A stretch of 62,667 nt of DNA from an uncultured bacterium (GTDB lineage Bacteria > Bacillota > Clostridia > Lachnospirales > Lachnospiraceae). The DNA lies in assembly GCA_947643145.1 (NCBI GenBank), contig CANRVD010000008.1:1-62667 (forward strand), in the 5' to 3' direction. Shown one piece after another: positions 9,153 to 18,494 of this stretch. Each line of letters begins with the position of its first letter. Positions within the stretch are counted from its first letter, which is position 1. The notes beneath the pieces are model-generated. The model saw only the letters and a list, made by a program, of their open reading frames with translations, did not search any database and had not been told where the DNA came from. The translations under genes were made by a program, and so were the position numbers.

Positions 9153-10856
9153 TTATTCATGTTTCATTAATTTAAACTGTCCAATAAGCTGATCTAACAT
9201 CTGAGCCTGTGCGGATAACTCCTGGCTGGTTGCCGATGCTTCCTGTGCGGTTGCAGCATTACTCTGTACCACACCTGAAATCTGATTGATACCTATTTCG
9301 GCCTGACGCATTGCCTCAGCCTGTTCTTCCATCATGATTTTCAGGCTCTTGGAGAAATCAGCAATTTCCTTAATTCCGTCTACCACGGATTGAATAGCGC
9401 TTGATGCGTGGTCTGCCACACTGTTTCCTTTGGAAACTTCGTGAATGGAAGCTTCAATCAGGTCTCTAGTATCTACTGCAGCTTTTGCACTCTGATCTGC
9501 TAAATCTCTAATCTGATCAGCTACAACTGCGAAACCGCGTCCTGATTCACCTGCTCTAGCTGCTTCTATAGAAGCATTCAAAGATAGAAGGTTCGTCTGG
9601 GCTGCTATGGATTCGATTTCAGAAATAATATCACCGATTTTTGTGGAAGTTTCATTTATCCGCTCCATGGCAATCATCATAGTATTCATTTCCTGACGGC
9701 TCTCATCAGCTTTATCTGCATATTCCTGTGCCTTGATATAAGATTCATCTGCACTCTGGGCGCTTTTCTCCATTGTTACAGTGATATCGGAAATAGTCGC
9801 ATGTATTTCTGTAACCGCATTTGCCTGATCGGTAGCACCTTCGGCAAGACACTGTGATGCATTGGCTAACTCATCAGAACCGGCAAATACCTGGTTAGAA
9901 GCATCACCGATAGATAATAATGTCTCTGTCATCTGGTCTCTCAATCCACGCATAGACTCATATAATTTCTTGAAATCTCCAGTATATTGCTCGGCAACTT
10001 TTGATTTGGTAGTATAATTTCCACTGGCCATCTCACCTAATACTTCACCGATGTCACTGATAAGTGTGTCAAGGGTGTTGGCCATTTCTTTCGCATCTTT
10101 TTCCATATGCTCCACTTCATCTCCGGTTGTAACAAGAGGAAATGGTGAAGTAAGATCGCCTGCAGCAAATGTTTTCAGACGCTCCCCAAGCTGTCCCAAA
10201 GGAACGGCAATCTGCTTTGCAATCTTTTTACCAATTTTGGTAGATAATATTATTGCAACTATAATAATGATAAAGATTACTATGATAAGAATCCATCCGA
10301 CAATCGTAAGTGTTTTGGCAAGCTGGTTTCCCTCTGTGACTTTTACATTTAATAATTCGTCCAATTTGTCATAAATACTGCTATAGGGACCTGCTAACTC
10401 ATTTAGTGCCCGTTCCTGTGCCTGTACACAAAGTGCGCGGTCCGTTGTCGCACCCAAATTCATTATTTCAGTGTCTAACTTCCAATAATCATCCAATTCT
10501 GATTTGATGGCCTCGTATGTTGCCCTGCCTTCATCTGATACGATGGTATTTTCAATTTGTGTAAAATATTCATCAAATAAGACTTTTTGTTCTTCGTGTT
10601 GCTTTACTACTGTATTTATGGCATCTTCGTTGTCATAGCCAATTGCAGCCCGAAGTGATGACCGGGCATCTGCAAATTCAAACATTGCCTTTCCAATATC
10701 GCCCTGTGCAAAGCCAAAATTTTTCAGTGCATATGAGTAGCGGCTGGAGATTACAATAAGGGCAATTACGCCAAAAAAGGCTGCCACTGCCGTAATGGCC
10801 GACACTTTAAAAATAGATACAGTTAGTTTTTTTTCAATATTCTCATTTTTGTTCAT
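9153..10856 (-). CDS. Methyl-accepting chemotaxis protein
   Basis: 567 aa from the ATG at 10856, which has AGGAGG 9 nt upstream; an upstream in-frame start at 10883 lacks this. The protein has a TM helix near residues 15-40, a ~140-residue periplasmic-side helical bundle of the 4HB_MCP type, a second TM helix at ~185-210 ([20 protein letters not shown]), a HAMP linker and a cytoplasmic signalling domain. The conserved hairpin tip is [20 protein letters not shown] then [20 protein letters not shown]. It would pass ligand signals to CheA/CheW. No che genes are nearby, so it is an orphan receptor implying motility encoded elsewhere. Confidence 0.95.
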   Translation of the reverse strand: MNKNENIEKKLTVSIFKVSAITAVAAFFGVIALIVISSRYSYALKNFGFAQGDIGKAMFEFADARSSLRAAIGYDNEDAINTVVKQHEEQKVLFDEYFTQIENTIVSDEGRATYEAIKSELDDYWKLDTEIMNLGATTDRALCVQAQERALNELAGPYSSIYDKLDELLNVKVTEGNQLAKTLTIVGWILIIVIFIIIIVAIILSTKIGKKIAKQIAVPLGQLGERLKTFAAGDLTSPFPLVTTGDEVEHMEKDAKEMANTLDTLISDIGEVLGEMASGNYTTKSKVAEQYTGDFKKLYESMRGLRDQMTETLLSIGDASNQVFAGSDELANASQCLAEGATDQANAVTEIHATISDITVTMEKSAQSADESYIKAQEYADKADESRQEMNTMMIAMERINETSTKIGDIISEIESIAAQTNLLSLNASIEAARAGESGRGFAVVADQIRDLADQSAKAAVDTRDLIEASIHEVSKGNSVADHASSAIQSVVDGIKEIADFSKSLKIMMEEQAEAMRQAEIGINQISGVVQSNAATAQEASATSQELSAQAQMLDQLIGQFKLMKHE

Positions 10857-11367
10857 ACTAAAAATCCTCCTATGTACTGACACGTTTATCTAATTATGAA
10901 TGTATCAGTACACTAAATGTTGTGCAGCAACGATTCTTTGATACATAGTGTAAATAGGAGCTGTTGCTATTGTTTTTATAGCATATTAGTAAATTTATGT
11001 TCCAAAGGTGCGAACCGTGCTTTGGTGCTTTGTATAATGGATTTTAGTAGAAACCTAAATATATGGTTCATATATTGAAATATAAATTTTTAAATATGAG
11101 ATAACTTAAGATATTAAGCTAATAGCAGTTAACAGCTGTTTCAATCCTTGAACATAATTATACTAATTTTATAAAAAATGTCAACGGTCTGAAAAAATAG
11201 TTTTTATATTTTTTTCAGATTTTTTTTAGAAATATTTATATTTATACGAATTTTCTAAAAAGATTTGAAATAAATGACGATAAATCTATTAATAAGGCTT
11301 TGGATGCTGCCAGAGCATATTCATGGAAGCTGCAATAGGAGTATAAAATTTAAAGGATGTGATTGTT
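10857..11367. other. AT-rich intergenic stretch with one terminator-like hairpin
   Basis: No ORF is supported. At 11188-11228 TCTGAAAAAATA can pair with TATTTTTTTCAGA and is followed by a T run, which on the + strand resembles an intrinsic terminator with no gene before it. A short untranslated RNA ending here, or a leader attenuator for the downstream gene, is possible but unsupported otherwise. Confidence 0.35.
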
Positions 11368-11946
11368 ATGAAAATATCAGAAGCACAGTCTATGTATCGT
11401 GCATACAGGCAGGATTTAATCAATCAAACAAGTACCCTTATAAAACAGAGAGACGAGATGCGGGAAAAGTACAGGCTTACCGGTTCCTCTGAGTTTTCGG
11501 AGCAGGCGGCAATACTGCAGCTGTCAATTGATGCGACAAAGGAAAAATTTGATAAAAATCAGGAAGTATTGGATTCTTTGGCAGAACAGTATGCAGCGGT
11601 GTGGAATGCAGAAGTTGCAAGACAGCAGGCTGATGCTATGGAAGATATGGGAGAAGAACTGTCAAAATTAATTACAGTTGCACAGAGAATAGCAAGCGGT
11701 GCACAGGTACCGTATTCTGATGAGAAAAAATTAATGGAGTACAGCCCGGACTTATATCAGGTGGCAAAAAGCGCCCAGATGCTTAACCGGCTTGAGGAGC
11801 ATGAAACATATGATTCTCTTTGGGATGACGAAGAGGATATTACGCAGGAATATGATCCACAGGGAAAAGCCGAAAATGCAGAAGCGCAGGGGGAACTTCC
11901 TGAAATTCCGAAAGAAAATGTATTGGAAAATTTTGATTTGCCATAA
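11368..11946 (+). CDS. Coiled-coil cytoplasmic protein of unknown function
   Basis: 192 aa. ATG 11368 is preferred (AAAGGA 10 nt upstream) over an in-frame GTG at 11359. MKISEAQSMYRAYRQDLINQ begins a long charged helical region (roughly residues 1-90) suggesting a coiled coil. The C-terminal third is acidic (YDSLWDDEEDITQEYD). No signal peptide or membrane segment. I believe similar proteins are common in Lachnospiraceae, but I know no function. The gene is monocistronic with its own terminator at 11967-12004 and converges with the XRE gene. Confidence 0.7.
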   Translation: MKISEAQSMYRAYRQDLINQTSTLIKQRDEMREKYRLTGSSEFSEQAAILQLSIDATKEKFDKNQEVLDSLAEQYAAVWNAEVARQQADAMEDMGEELSKLITVAQRIASGAQVPYSDEKKLMEYSPDLYQVAKSAQMLNRLEEHETYDSLWDDEEDITQEYDPQGKAENAEAQGELPEIPKENVLENFDLP

Positions 11947-12502
11947 TCATAGTATAATAAGTTATAAAGACGCATGCGACAGGAATGAAACCATGCGCCT
12001 TTTTAGTTTGCAGCTCTGATGCCGTTTTTAGATATGCCGGAAGGGAGGTCAGATGGGGGATGCAGTTTTTGATTTTCGTAAGGTGCAGAAAGAGCTTGGT
12101 AATATGGAGGATTTGGAAATTGCCTGAATTTTCCAGATAATGGCTAGTAGACAGTGCATTGGCGATTTCTGCAAAATAATTTAAAAGAATTTGCCGGTCG
12201 GACTCATTCATTTTTACAAATTTTTCAATTACAATCTGTGCACTATGCGACAGGTTGTATTTTTTTGCCAAAGCCTCTAATTCATTGCCTGCTTCCGGCA
12301 GAAACATTTCTCCCTCACCGTTCCTCAGCCATTCTTCCCTTACATTAAATGTTTTACAAATATTATTGATAACAGAATTAGATGGGTTCCGTCTGCCTGT
12401 TTCATAATTTGCAAGTATATTTTGGCTGCTGCCTATTTTTTCGGCAAATTCCTGCTGTGTTAAATCCAGATATTTTCTTAATGTTCTGATTCGATTATTC
12501 AA
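11840..12502 (-). CDS. XRE-family phage-type repressor with suspicious C-terminus
   Basis: Starts at TTG 12502. Residues 1-67 form a helix-turn-helix domain (LTQQEFAEKIGSSQNILANY, then NVREEWLRNGEGEMF), the pattern of phage and integrative-element repressors. A helical segment to about residue 125 (ANALSTSHYLENSGNFQ) is plausible. Beyond that the frame runs for ~90 residues antisense through a small ORF, through the opposing gene's terminator and into that gene's coding region. The natural end is probably lost at about 12125, leaving a DNA-binding domain with an artificial tail. Treat residues 126-220 as unreliable. Confidence 0.6.
   Translation of the reverse strand: MNNRIRTLRKYLDLTQQEFAEKIGSSQNILANYETGRRNPSNSVINNICKTFNVREEWLRNGEGEMFLPEAGNELEALAKKYNLSHSAQIVIEKFVKMNESDRQILLNYFAEIANALSTSHYLENSGNFQILHITKLFLHLTKIKNCIPHLTSLPAYLKTASELQTKKAHGFIPVACVFITYYTMIMANQNFPIHFLSEFQEVPPALLHFRLFPVDHIPA
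11967..12004 (+). terminator. Terminator of the coiled-coil protein gene
   Basis: CGCATG (11971-11976) and CATGCG (11992-11997) form a GC-rich stem followed by CCTTTTT, 25 nt after the stop codon. It lies inside the annotated 3' part of the opposing XRE frame. Confidence 0.7.
12053..12127 (+). CDS. Short ORF, 24 codons, possibly the 5' end of a truncated gene
   Basis: MGDAVFDFRKVQKELGNMED and LEIA, then TGA. GGGAGG sits 4-5 nt before the ATG, a convincing ribosome site. It ends exactly where the XRE coding region starts to look natural, so it may be the head of a gene interrupted by the XRE locus. No family recognised. Confidence 0.35.
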   Translation: MGDAVFDFRKVQKELGNMEDLEIA

Positions 12503-12524
12503 AATTTTCGCCGCCTTTCTGTCT

Positions 12525-12707
12525 AATACCTTTAAAATCTATACCAGAGAACAGTTAAGCAGTGCAGAAAGATTGGCGCAGATTATTGCAAAAATACCGG
12601 AAGATAATAAAACATTTGCGATTGCGGTTATGAATGCATATGCAGATGGCTTTGCTGCAGGTCATGTATTGGAAAATAATGCGGATGGAGAGAAGAAGTA
12701 TTATTAA
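12525..12707 (+). pseudogene. C-terminal remnant of a small phage-associated protein
   Basis: The frame REQLSSAERLAQIIAKIPED, NKTFAIAVMNAYADGFAAGH, VLENN ends at TAA 12705. There is no ATG, GTG or TTG available upstream before the XRE gene. Small proteins of the type 'xxEQLxxAxxIAxIIAxIPE' are found divergent from XRE repressors in prophages, which fits its position. It is probably a start-less relic. Confidence 0.45.
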
Positions 12708-12741
12708 AAATTTACATTTTATGTGTTTTTTGCGTCAGATT

Positions 12742-12886
12742 GTTAATAATAACATAATATTATGTTGCTGATTTTGCAGCGGTGCTAAGCATCTGTGACG
12801 ATTGATTAGCATGAAGCGGAGCGTAGACCTGGCAGCATAGCTGGCTGGTTATGCACATGGTATCTGAAATAGCCGTGAATAGTAAC
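12742..12886. repeat. Diverged family A repeat
   Basis: The right end GCCGTGAATAGTAAC (12872-12886) is identical to the end of the 135-bp copy at 8788-8922, and the interior shares TTGCTGATTTTGCAGC-like and AGCATAGC-type stretches. The left end is eroded and no clean target duplication remains. Confidence 0.6.
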
Positions 12887-12973
12887 AATAATGTGATAAT
12901 TCAAAATTGAGAAGGGTTTGTGATTTTTTGGGGGTATACTTATTTCGTTCAGGACAGAAGGAGGGAGGCTGCA

Positions 12974-14377
12974 ATGAAGAAAATATTATTACGTGCTGGC
13001 TTATCGCCGCTTGTGAACTACAGTCCGGTCAGGGTTATTACAAAAAATCTTATTAATAATAATATTGGAAATATGTTGTTTCCGGCCAGTATATGCAGAG
13101 CGTTAATGCGTGAGGGAGTCACTATTGATACAATGGATACAAGCAGGAAATATTGCAGTGAGCACATCAGGCAGATTAATGAATCATATGACTGTATGGT
13201 ACTGCCATTTGCGAATGCATTCCGCCGCAGTTTTATCAGTCAGTTGGATGCGGTTACTGATTTGGTTAGCAGGGTAAAGATTCCCTGTATCGTAGTTGGG
13301 ATTGGTCTGCAGGCAGAGCTGAATAAAGAGGTTGATATATCGAAACTGGACGAAGCGGTAATCAGATTTATGAAAGCAATTCTTAAAAAATCTAATATGG
13401 TAGGGCTTCGCGGAGAGATAACAGCGGATTATCTGACAAAACTGGGATTTCAGGCAGAACGAGATTTTACAGTGATTGGCTGCCCATCGATGTATATGTA
13501 TGGAAGGGAATTGCCAGAGATGAAGATAAAAGAGCTAACACCTGATTCGAATGTCAGTATAAATTCCAAAATCCAGCTTCCGCAGAAATTTCATGACTTT
13601 ATGTTTCGGTGCACCCAGATGCTTCCAAATTATCACTATGTGCCACAGGTAATTGAGGAGCTTAGCCAGATGTATATGGGAAAGCCGTATCCAAAGGGAT
13701 TTATAAAAAGGGTACCAGAACATTTTCCGGTTGATTTTACGCATCCTGTGTACAAGTCTGGCAGGGGTGTCAGTTTTGTAAATGTCCCGTCATGGTTGGA
13801 ATATCTTAGGGAAAAGGATTTTTCTTTTGGCAGCCGGATTCATGGAAATATTGCTTCTATACTGGCAGGCACGCCTAGTTTTATTGTGGTTTCTGATAAA
13901 CGAATCAAGGAGTTGGTGGATTATCATAATATTCCACATATTCTGATGAATGATTTAAAGGAGGATACCAATATTTTTGATTTGTATGAAAAGGCTGACT
14001 TTTTGGCAGTCAGACGAAATCATGAGAAACGGTTTGAACATTATTTGGATTTTCTGAAAGCAAATGGTCTGTTAACGGTTTTTGATGAAGAGGAAGAGGT
14101 GCAAAAGAATTTTCCGTATGACAGGAGAATTCAGGAGGTGGAATTTGCTCCGATGGTTAAAGCATTTTCAGCATTGACCCCTGAAGAACAATTAAAAAGG
14201 CTTCGGAAAGTATACCGGAGGCAGAGGATGAATGAGCAGTATTTAAAAATGATGTCTCCGGGAGTCTGGAGTTTTATTAAGGACTGGGGACGTTGTAAGA
14301 TGCTTGGGAAGCCAAGTAAAAGCTATGAAAAATATTTTCCTTTTATCAGGCACTGTGAAATGGCGATGGATGAATAG
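12974..14377 (+). CDS. Polysaccharide pyruvyl transferase family protein
   Basis: 467 aa from ATG 12974 (GGAGGGAGG 6 nt upstream). The N-terminus KKILLRAGLSPLVNYSPVRV and internal SRIHGNIASILAGTPSFIVV fit the WcaK/CsaB-type pyruvyl transferase fold, in which the R-x-H-G motif belongs to the donor site for phosphoenolpyruvate. Such enzymes add pyruvate ketals to cell-surface sugars, often to anchor S-layer proteins. Soluble, no signal peptide. First gene of a three-gene run (11 nt to the GT2, then ~50 nt to YfhO), so its substrate is probably the glycan the next two genes build. Confidence 0.85.
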   Translation: MKKILLRAGLSPLVNYSPVRVITKNLINNNIGNMLFPASICRALMREGVTIDTMDTSRKYCSEHIRQINESYDCMVLPFANAFRRSFISQLDAVTDLVSRVKIPCIVVGIGLQAELNKEVDISKLDEAVIRFMKAILKKSNMVGLRGEITADYLTKLGFQAERDFTVIGCPSMYMYGRELPEMKIKELTPDSNVSINSKIQLPQKFHDFMFRCTQMLPNYHYVPQVIEELSQMYMGKPYPKGFIKRVPEHFPVDFTHPVYKSGRGVSFVNVPSWLEYLREKDFSFGSRIHGNIASILAGTPSFIVVSDKRIKELVDYHNIPHILMNDLKEDTNIFDLYEKADFLAVRRNHEKRFEHYLDFLKANGLLTVFDEEEEVQKNFPYDRRIQEVEFAPMVKAFSALTPEEQLKRLRKVYRRQRMNEQYLKMMSPGVWSFIKDWGRCKMLGKPSKSYEKYFPFIRHCEMAMDE

Positions 14378-14388
14378 GAGGGAAAGCA

Positions 14389-15339
14389 ATGGACACTTGT
14401 GAAAGGATATCGGTGGTAGTGCCCTGCTACAACGAGAGGCAGGCATTGCCCTGTTTCTATGAGGCAGTAAGGAGAATCGCGCAGGAGAGGAAGTGCCTAA
14501 AGTTTGAATTTATTTTGGTAAATGATGGATCTGATGATGGGACAGAACAGTATATGAAGGAGTTAGCAGCAGAGGATGAGAGAGTATGTTATGTATCCTT
14601 GTCCAGAAATTTTGGCAAGGAGGCTGCTATGCTTGCAGGGCTTAAGTATGCTTCGGGTGACTATGTGGCGGTTATGGATGCAGATATGCAGGACCCGCCG
14701 GAGTTGTTGCTTTCCATGTATGATGAATTATGTCACGGGGAGCATGACTGCGTGGCTGCCTGCAGAGGAGACAGGAATGGTGAGCCAATGCTGCGTTCCC
14801 TTTTCGCCCGTATGTTTTACCGGATCATGGGACGGATTTCTGATACGGATATTGTAGACGGGGCCAGGGATTTCCGGTTGATGACAAGAAAGATGACGGA
14901 CAGCATTTTGGAGCTTGGAGAATATAATCGCTTTACGAAGGGGATTTTTGGCTGGGTAGGATTTGAGACGAAATGGATTTCCTATGAAAACAGGGAAAGG
15001 GTTGCGGGAGAGACAAAATGGTCTTTTTTTAAGCTTTTTAAATATTCGCTGGATGGGATTGTAAATTTTTCAACGGTTCCTTTGCGTGTCGCTTCCTTTA
15101 TGGGAATGGTGTTTTGTATGGTATCGTTTCTTTCTGTGATTTTTATAGTGATTAGGAGGCTTATTTTTGGTGATCCGGTAGCAGGCTGGGCTTCGTTGAT
15201 TTGTGTGATGTTTTTTATTGGAGGAATCCAGCTTTTTTGTATGGGAATTTTTGGGAAATATCTTGCATGTACTTATTTGGAGACGAAGGGAAGACCTGTG
15301 TATATCGTAAAGGAGAGCAACAGGACCAGCAGCAGATGA
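14389..15339 (+). CDS. GT2 glycosyltransferase, GtrB/DPM1-like
   Basis: 316 aa. The GT-A domain begins VVVPCYNERQALPCFYEAVR, has the nucleotide-binding DADMQDPPE motif (about residue 95) and ends with two TM helices near residues 230-252 and 265-290. This is the architecture of enzymes that transfer a sugar from a nucleotide donor to undecaprenyl or dolichyl phosphate on the cytoplasmic face. The lipid-linked sugar then feeds GT-C enzymes outside. Its position directly before a YfhO-type GT-C protein supports that pathway. GGAGGGAAAGC precedes the ATG. Confidence 0.9.
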   Translation: MDTCERISVVVPCYNERQALPCFYEAVRRIAQERKCLKFEFILVNDGSDDGTEQYMKELAAEDERVCYVSLSRNFGKEAAMLAGLKYASGDYVAVMDADMQDPPELLLSMYDELCHGEHDCVAACRGDRNGEPMLRSLFARMFYRIMGRISDTDIVDGARDFRLMTRKMTDSILELGEYNRFTKGIFGWVGFETKWISYENRERVAGETKWSFFKLFKYSLDGIVNFSTVPLRVASFMGMVFCMVSFLSVIFIVIRRLIFGDPVAGWASLICVMFFIGGIQLFCMGIFGKYLACTYLETKGRPVYIVKESNRTSSR

Positions 15340-15391
15340 TGAAGCTGCAAATAACAGAGAGCAGTATGGGGAATAAAGGAGATGGGAAATA

Positions 15392-18115
15392 ATGAGGACA
15401 TGGTGCAGGGTGAAAAAACAGAGTCAGGCACTTTGCAGCACAGATATGGGTTGTCTGACTCAAAATTATAATAAAACCAGAATAATTACTGGAAAGTATC
15501 TGATGCATTATAGTTTCATGATGATGGTGCTTCTTGCCATTACATTTTTTGGGTTTGTATATTATAAGAAAGGCTTTGTCTGGGAAAAAGATGGGTATTC
15601 TCAGCACTATGTAGCTCTTATGTATTATGGTGAATACATTAGGGGAATTATAAAAAATTTATTCCTCAATCACCGTTTTGAAATACCCCTGTGGGATATC
15701 AATATTGGCTATGGTTCGGATATTCTTACTACCCTTCATTATTATGTGGTGGGAGACCCTCTGACGTTACTTTCAGCCTTTGTGCCGAAGGTTTATACAG
15801 AGCATCTTTATGTAGGGCTGATTCTTTTAAGGATTTATCTGGCAGGGATTTCTTTTTCGTATTTCAGCTTAAGCCATGGAAACAGACAGTCCTCTGTGCT
15901 GATAGGCAGTGCCTGTTACTGCTTTTGTGGATATGTGCTAAAGGTTGCCGTCAGGCATCCTTATTTTATGAACCCTATGATTTATCTGCCATTGCTGCTT
16001 CTGGGGGTAGATAAGATTTATCAGAGGAAAAAGCCCTGCCTGTACATTGTTATGGTAGCTCTGTCAGGAATCAGCAATTTCTACTTTTTGTATATGCTGG
16101 GAATGCTTGTGGTTCTGTATGCGGTGGCAAGGTATTTGGAGATTTTCCATGGGATAAAAGGGAAGGCACTTTTTTGTCTGCTGGGACGTTTTGCAGGGTA
16201 TTCCCTTTTAGGGCTTGCTATGGCCGCTGTTATATTACTGCCGGTAATAAATAGTATGTTTCGGGCAGACCGCATGGGTGTAGATTTTTATCTTCCTGTT
16301 TTTTACACAAATGAGTATTATGAGGACCTGATACTTAATTTTACCAGTGGAGGGGGAACCTATTTTTCCTGTCTGGGGTACAGTGCCATCGGATTTTTGG
16401 CAGTGGTTTCATTATATTGTTCCAAGGGAAAGAATACCCTGCTTAAAATACTTTTTCCGGTCATGACGGTATTCTTATGTATTCCCTTTGTTGGCCATGT
16501 TTTTAATGGCTTTTCCTACAGGACAAACCGATGGGTGTTTGGTTATTCCATGCTGATGGCTTATATTGTAGTAAAAGGAGATTTTTTCAGCTGGAAAGCC
16601 AGAGAGAAAAAATGGATGGCTTTTTTTACTGCTCTCTATGGGGCAGTATGCCTGTGGCTGTCACAGGAAATGGAGATTGTGGCAAGAGTAATTCTGCTGA
16701 CAGTATGCTGTCTCTGCCTTTTTGTTGGAGGCATGTTCTTACAGGAAAGGGGAAGGACTATGCTGCTGTTGCTGTTGTTTGGTGTGTGTACTTTTTTTCA
16801 GGCATTTTATCTCTATACGCCGGCAGGAGTAGATTATCAGAAGGAATTTATTCCCATGGGAGAATGCTATGGGATGCTTTTTGACAAATCGCCAGAATCC
16901 AGTGTCTGTCAAGTGATGGAAAAAGAGGAGGCGTTTCGGTTTGATAAGAGCCGCAGCGTAAGTATAACAAAACAGGGCAATGGTGTGAGTATAAATGGGG
17001 CAATGGCGTTAAGGAGGCATGGGATTTCCTACTATTTTTCATTGGACCACCCAGCAGTCAGCGCTTTTTTGCAGGAAATGCAGTTAAATATTACATCTGG
17101 ACACCATTATATAGGTTTAGACAGCCGCAATATTTTAGAAACGGTATCTTCTGTTAAGTATTTTGTGGCAGACCAAAAGCAAAAAATGAAGATTCCCAGA
17201 CTCTACAAAAATCATCCTGTATGCAATGGGGAGGGCTGTCTGGTGTATCAGGGGAAGAATGCATTACCTATCGGGTATACTTACGACAGCTATATTCCAA
17301 GAGAGGTATATGATAAGCTTTCAGCGGTAGAGAAGCAACAGGCATTGCTGCAGGGCTGTGTGTTGGAGGACAGCAGTTTTCCTGAAACGGAGCCCCTTTT
17401 CTGCCATCAGACGGCTTCTGTTCGGTTAGAGCCTGGAAAGAATGTCACTATAGAGGGAAATCAAATACGGGTAAAGAAAAAGGGAGCAGGCATTACTCTG
17501 CGCTGTCAGGGGACAGTGCCGGGTGAACTATATGTGATTTTTACGGGTCTTACCTATCGCTATAAAGAAAAACATGAGGTTCGGATTCAGCTTAAAGCAA
17601 ATCATAACAGAGGTGTGCTTATTTTAAAAAATAATAAGGATAATTTTTATGCTGGACTTGAGGATTTTATTGTCAATCTGGGGGATATGGAGAAGGAAGT
17701 GACAGAAATAGAACTGACTTTTCCAAATAGGGGAAATTATGCGTTTGATACACTTTCTGTGGTTAGCCAGCCCATGGACAGGCAGTTAGAATATACGGAA
17801 AAGCGTGGGAAAGAAGTTCTTCGAGAGGTGCATTTTTCCGCTAATCAGATTGGTGGAAAAATTTCTTTACAGGAGGAAAAGCTTCTGTTTCTGTCAATTC
17901 CCTATAGCATAGGCTGGAGAGCTTATGTGGATGGTCAAGAGGTAAGACTTAGGCAGGCGAATACCTTTGGCATGGCAATGGATCTTGCGAAAGGGGAGCA
18001 TCGGATACAGCTTATTTACACAACGCCTTACCTCAAGGCCGGAGCATTGTTATCAGCACTGGGGTGCCTGGTATTTTGGGGAATGTGCCTTCGAAAAAAC
18101 ATCTTGCAGCGATAA
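15392..18115 (+). CDS. YfhO-family multi-TM glycosyltransferase
   Basis: 907 aa. About a dozen TM helices lie in the first ~470 residues, beginning near residue 37, with the conserved early loop GYGSDILTTLHYYVVGDPLT. A large extracytoplasmic beta-rich region follows and a last TM helix lies near the C-terminus (YLKAGALLSALGCLVFWGMC). YfhO family proteins are GT-C enzymes that use polyprenyl-phosphate sugars to glycosylate lipoteichoic acid or other surface polymers. With the upstream GtrB-like enzyme this forms a donor-plus-transferase pair. The ATG follows GGAGATGGGAAATA. Confidence 0.88.
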   Translation: MRTWCRVKKQSQALCSTDMGCLTQNYNKTRIITGKYLMHYSFMMMVLLAITFFGFVYYKKGFVWEKDGYSQHYVALMYYGEYIRGIIKNLFLNHRFEIPLWDINIGYGSDILTTLHYYVVGDPLTLLSAFVPKVYTEHLYVGLILLRIYLAGISFSYFSLSHGNRQSSVLIGSACYCFCGYVLKVAVRHPYFMNPMIYLPLLLLGVDKIYQRKKPCLYIVMVALSGISNFYFLYMLGMLVVLYAVARYLEIFHGIKGKALFCLLGRFAGYSLLGLAMAAVILLPVINSMFRADRMGVDFYLPVFYTNEYYEDLILNFTSGGGTYFSCLGYSAIGFLAVVSLYCSKGKNTLLKILFPVMTVFLCIPFVGHVFNGFSYRTNRWVFGYSMLMAYIVVKGDFFSWKAREKKWMAFFTALYGAVCLWLSQEMEIVARVILLTVCCLCLFVGGMFLQERGRTMLLLLLFGVCTFFQAFYLYTPAGVDYQKEFIPMGECYGMLFDKSPESSVCQVMEKEEAFRFDKSRSVSITKQGNGVSINGAMALRRHGISYYFSLDHPAVSAFLQEMQLNITSGHHYIGLDSRNILETVSSVKYFVADQKQKMKIPRLYKNHPVCNGEGCLVYQGKNALPIGYTYDSYIPREVYDKLSAVEKQQALLQGCVLEDSSFPETEPLFCHQTASVRLEPGKNVTIEGNQIRVKKKGAGITLRCQGTVPGELYVIFTGLTYRYKEKHEVRIQLKANHNRGVLILKNNKDNFYAGLEDFIVNLGDMEKEVTEIELTFPNRGNYAFDTLSVVSQPMDRQLEYTEKRGKEVLREVHFSANQIGGKISLQEEKLLFLSIPYSIGWRAYVDGQEVRLRQANTFGMAMDLAKGEHRIQLIYTTPYLKAGALLSALGCLVFWGMCLRKNILQR

Positions 18116-18122
18116 CGTGATT

Positions 18123-18150
18123 ATTTGGGCAGTATAGTTATTGCCCAAAT
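18123..18150. terminator. Hairpin between convergent genes
   Basis: ATTTGGGCA (18123-18131) pairs perfectly with TGCCCAAAT (18142-18150). It lies 8 nt past the yfhO-like stop codon. There is no strong T run on either side, so it probably acts weakly in both directions. Confidence 0.5.
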
Positions 18151-18176
18151 TTATCGACTTTGTTAGCAAGTCTTTT

Positions 18177-18378
18177 TCATTGTCTTCTTTCATGTGCCAG
18201 ATTTTCCTGAATTTCGTCCATGCGGCGGAAGATATCTGCAATGGCATCCTGTTCGCTTTTTGGACGTTGTGGCTGTGGTTCGTTGGCACGTGCCTTAATA
18301 TCTTTTGCAAAGATTGCCCAGCACACCGCCCTGATTGTTGATTACTTCTATGACACCTTGGGCATTGTTGAGTTGCAT
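18177..18378 (-). pseudogene. Small frameshifted gene of unknown function
   Basis: Minus strand ATG 18378 (AGGAAA upstream) opens MQLNNAQGVIEVINNQGGVL, then stops prematurely. A one-base shift near GGGCAATC, as if one A had been added to GGCATC, restores IFAKDIKARANEPQPQRPKS, EQDAIADIFRRMDEIQENLA to TGA at 18177. The intact product would be ~66 aa and mostly helical. I do not recognise the family. The coherent protein on both sides of the slip argues for a recently broken gene. Confidence 0.5.
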
Positions 18379-18494
18379 TAATGTATTTCCTAAAAAGTCA
18401 AATTTTTTTAGCGATTTATTCCTATTTGTGGCAATTGGAAATTCATGTTATAATGGTTTCAAAAAGAAGAGAGTTAAATAGGAGGACAAAATTT

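Noticed and set aside
8992-9192. Small + strand ORF between greA and the chemotaxis receptor
   Set aside because: It runs through the receptor's terminator and into its coding region and has no ribosome site.
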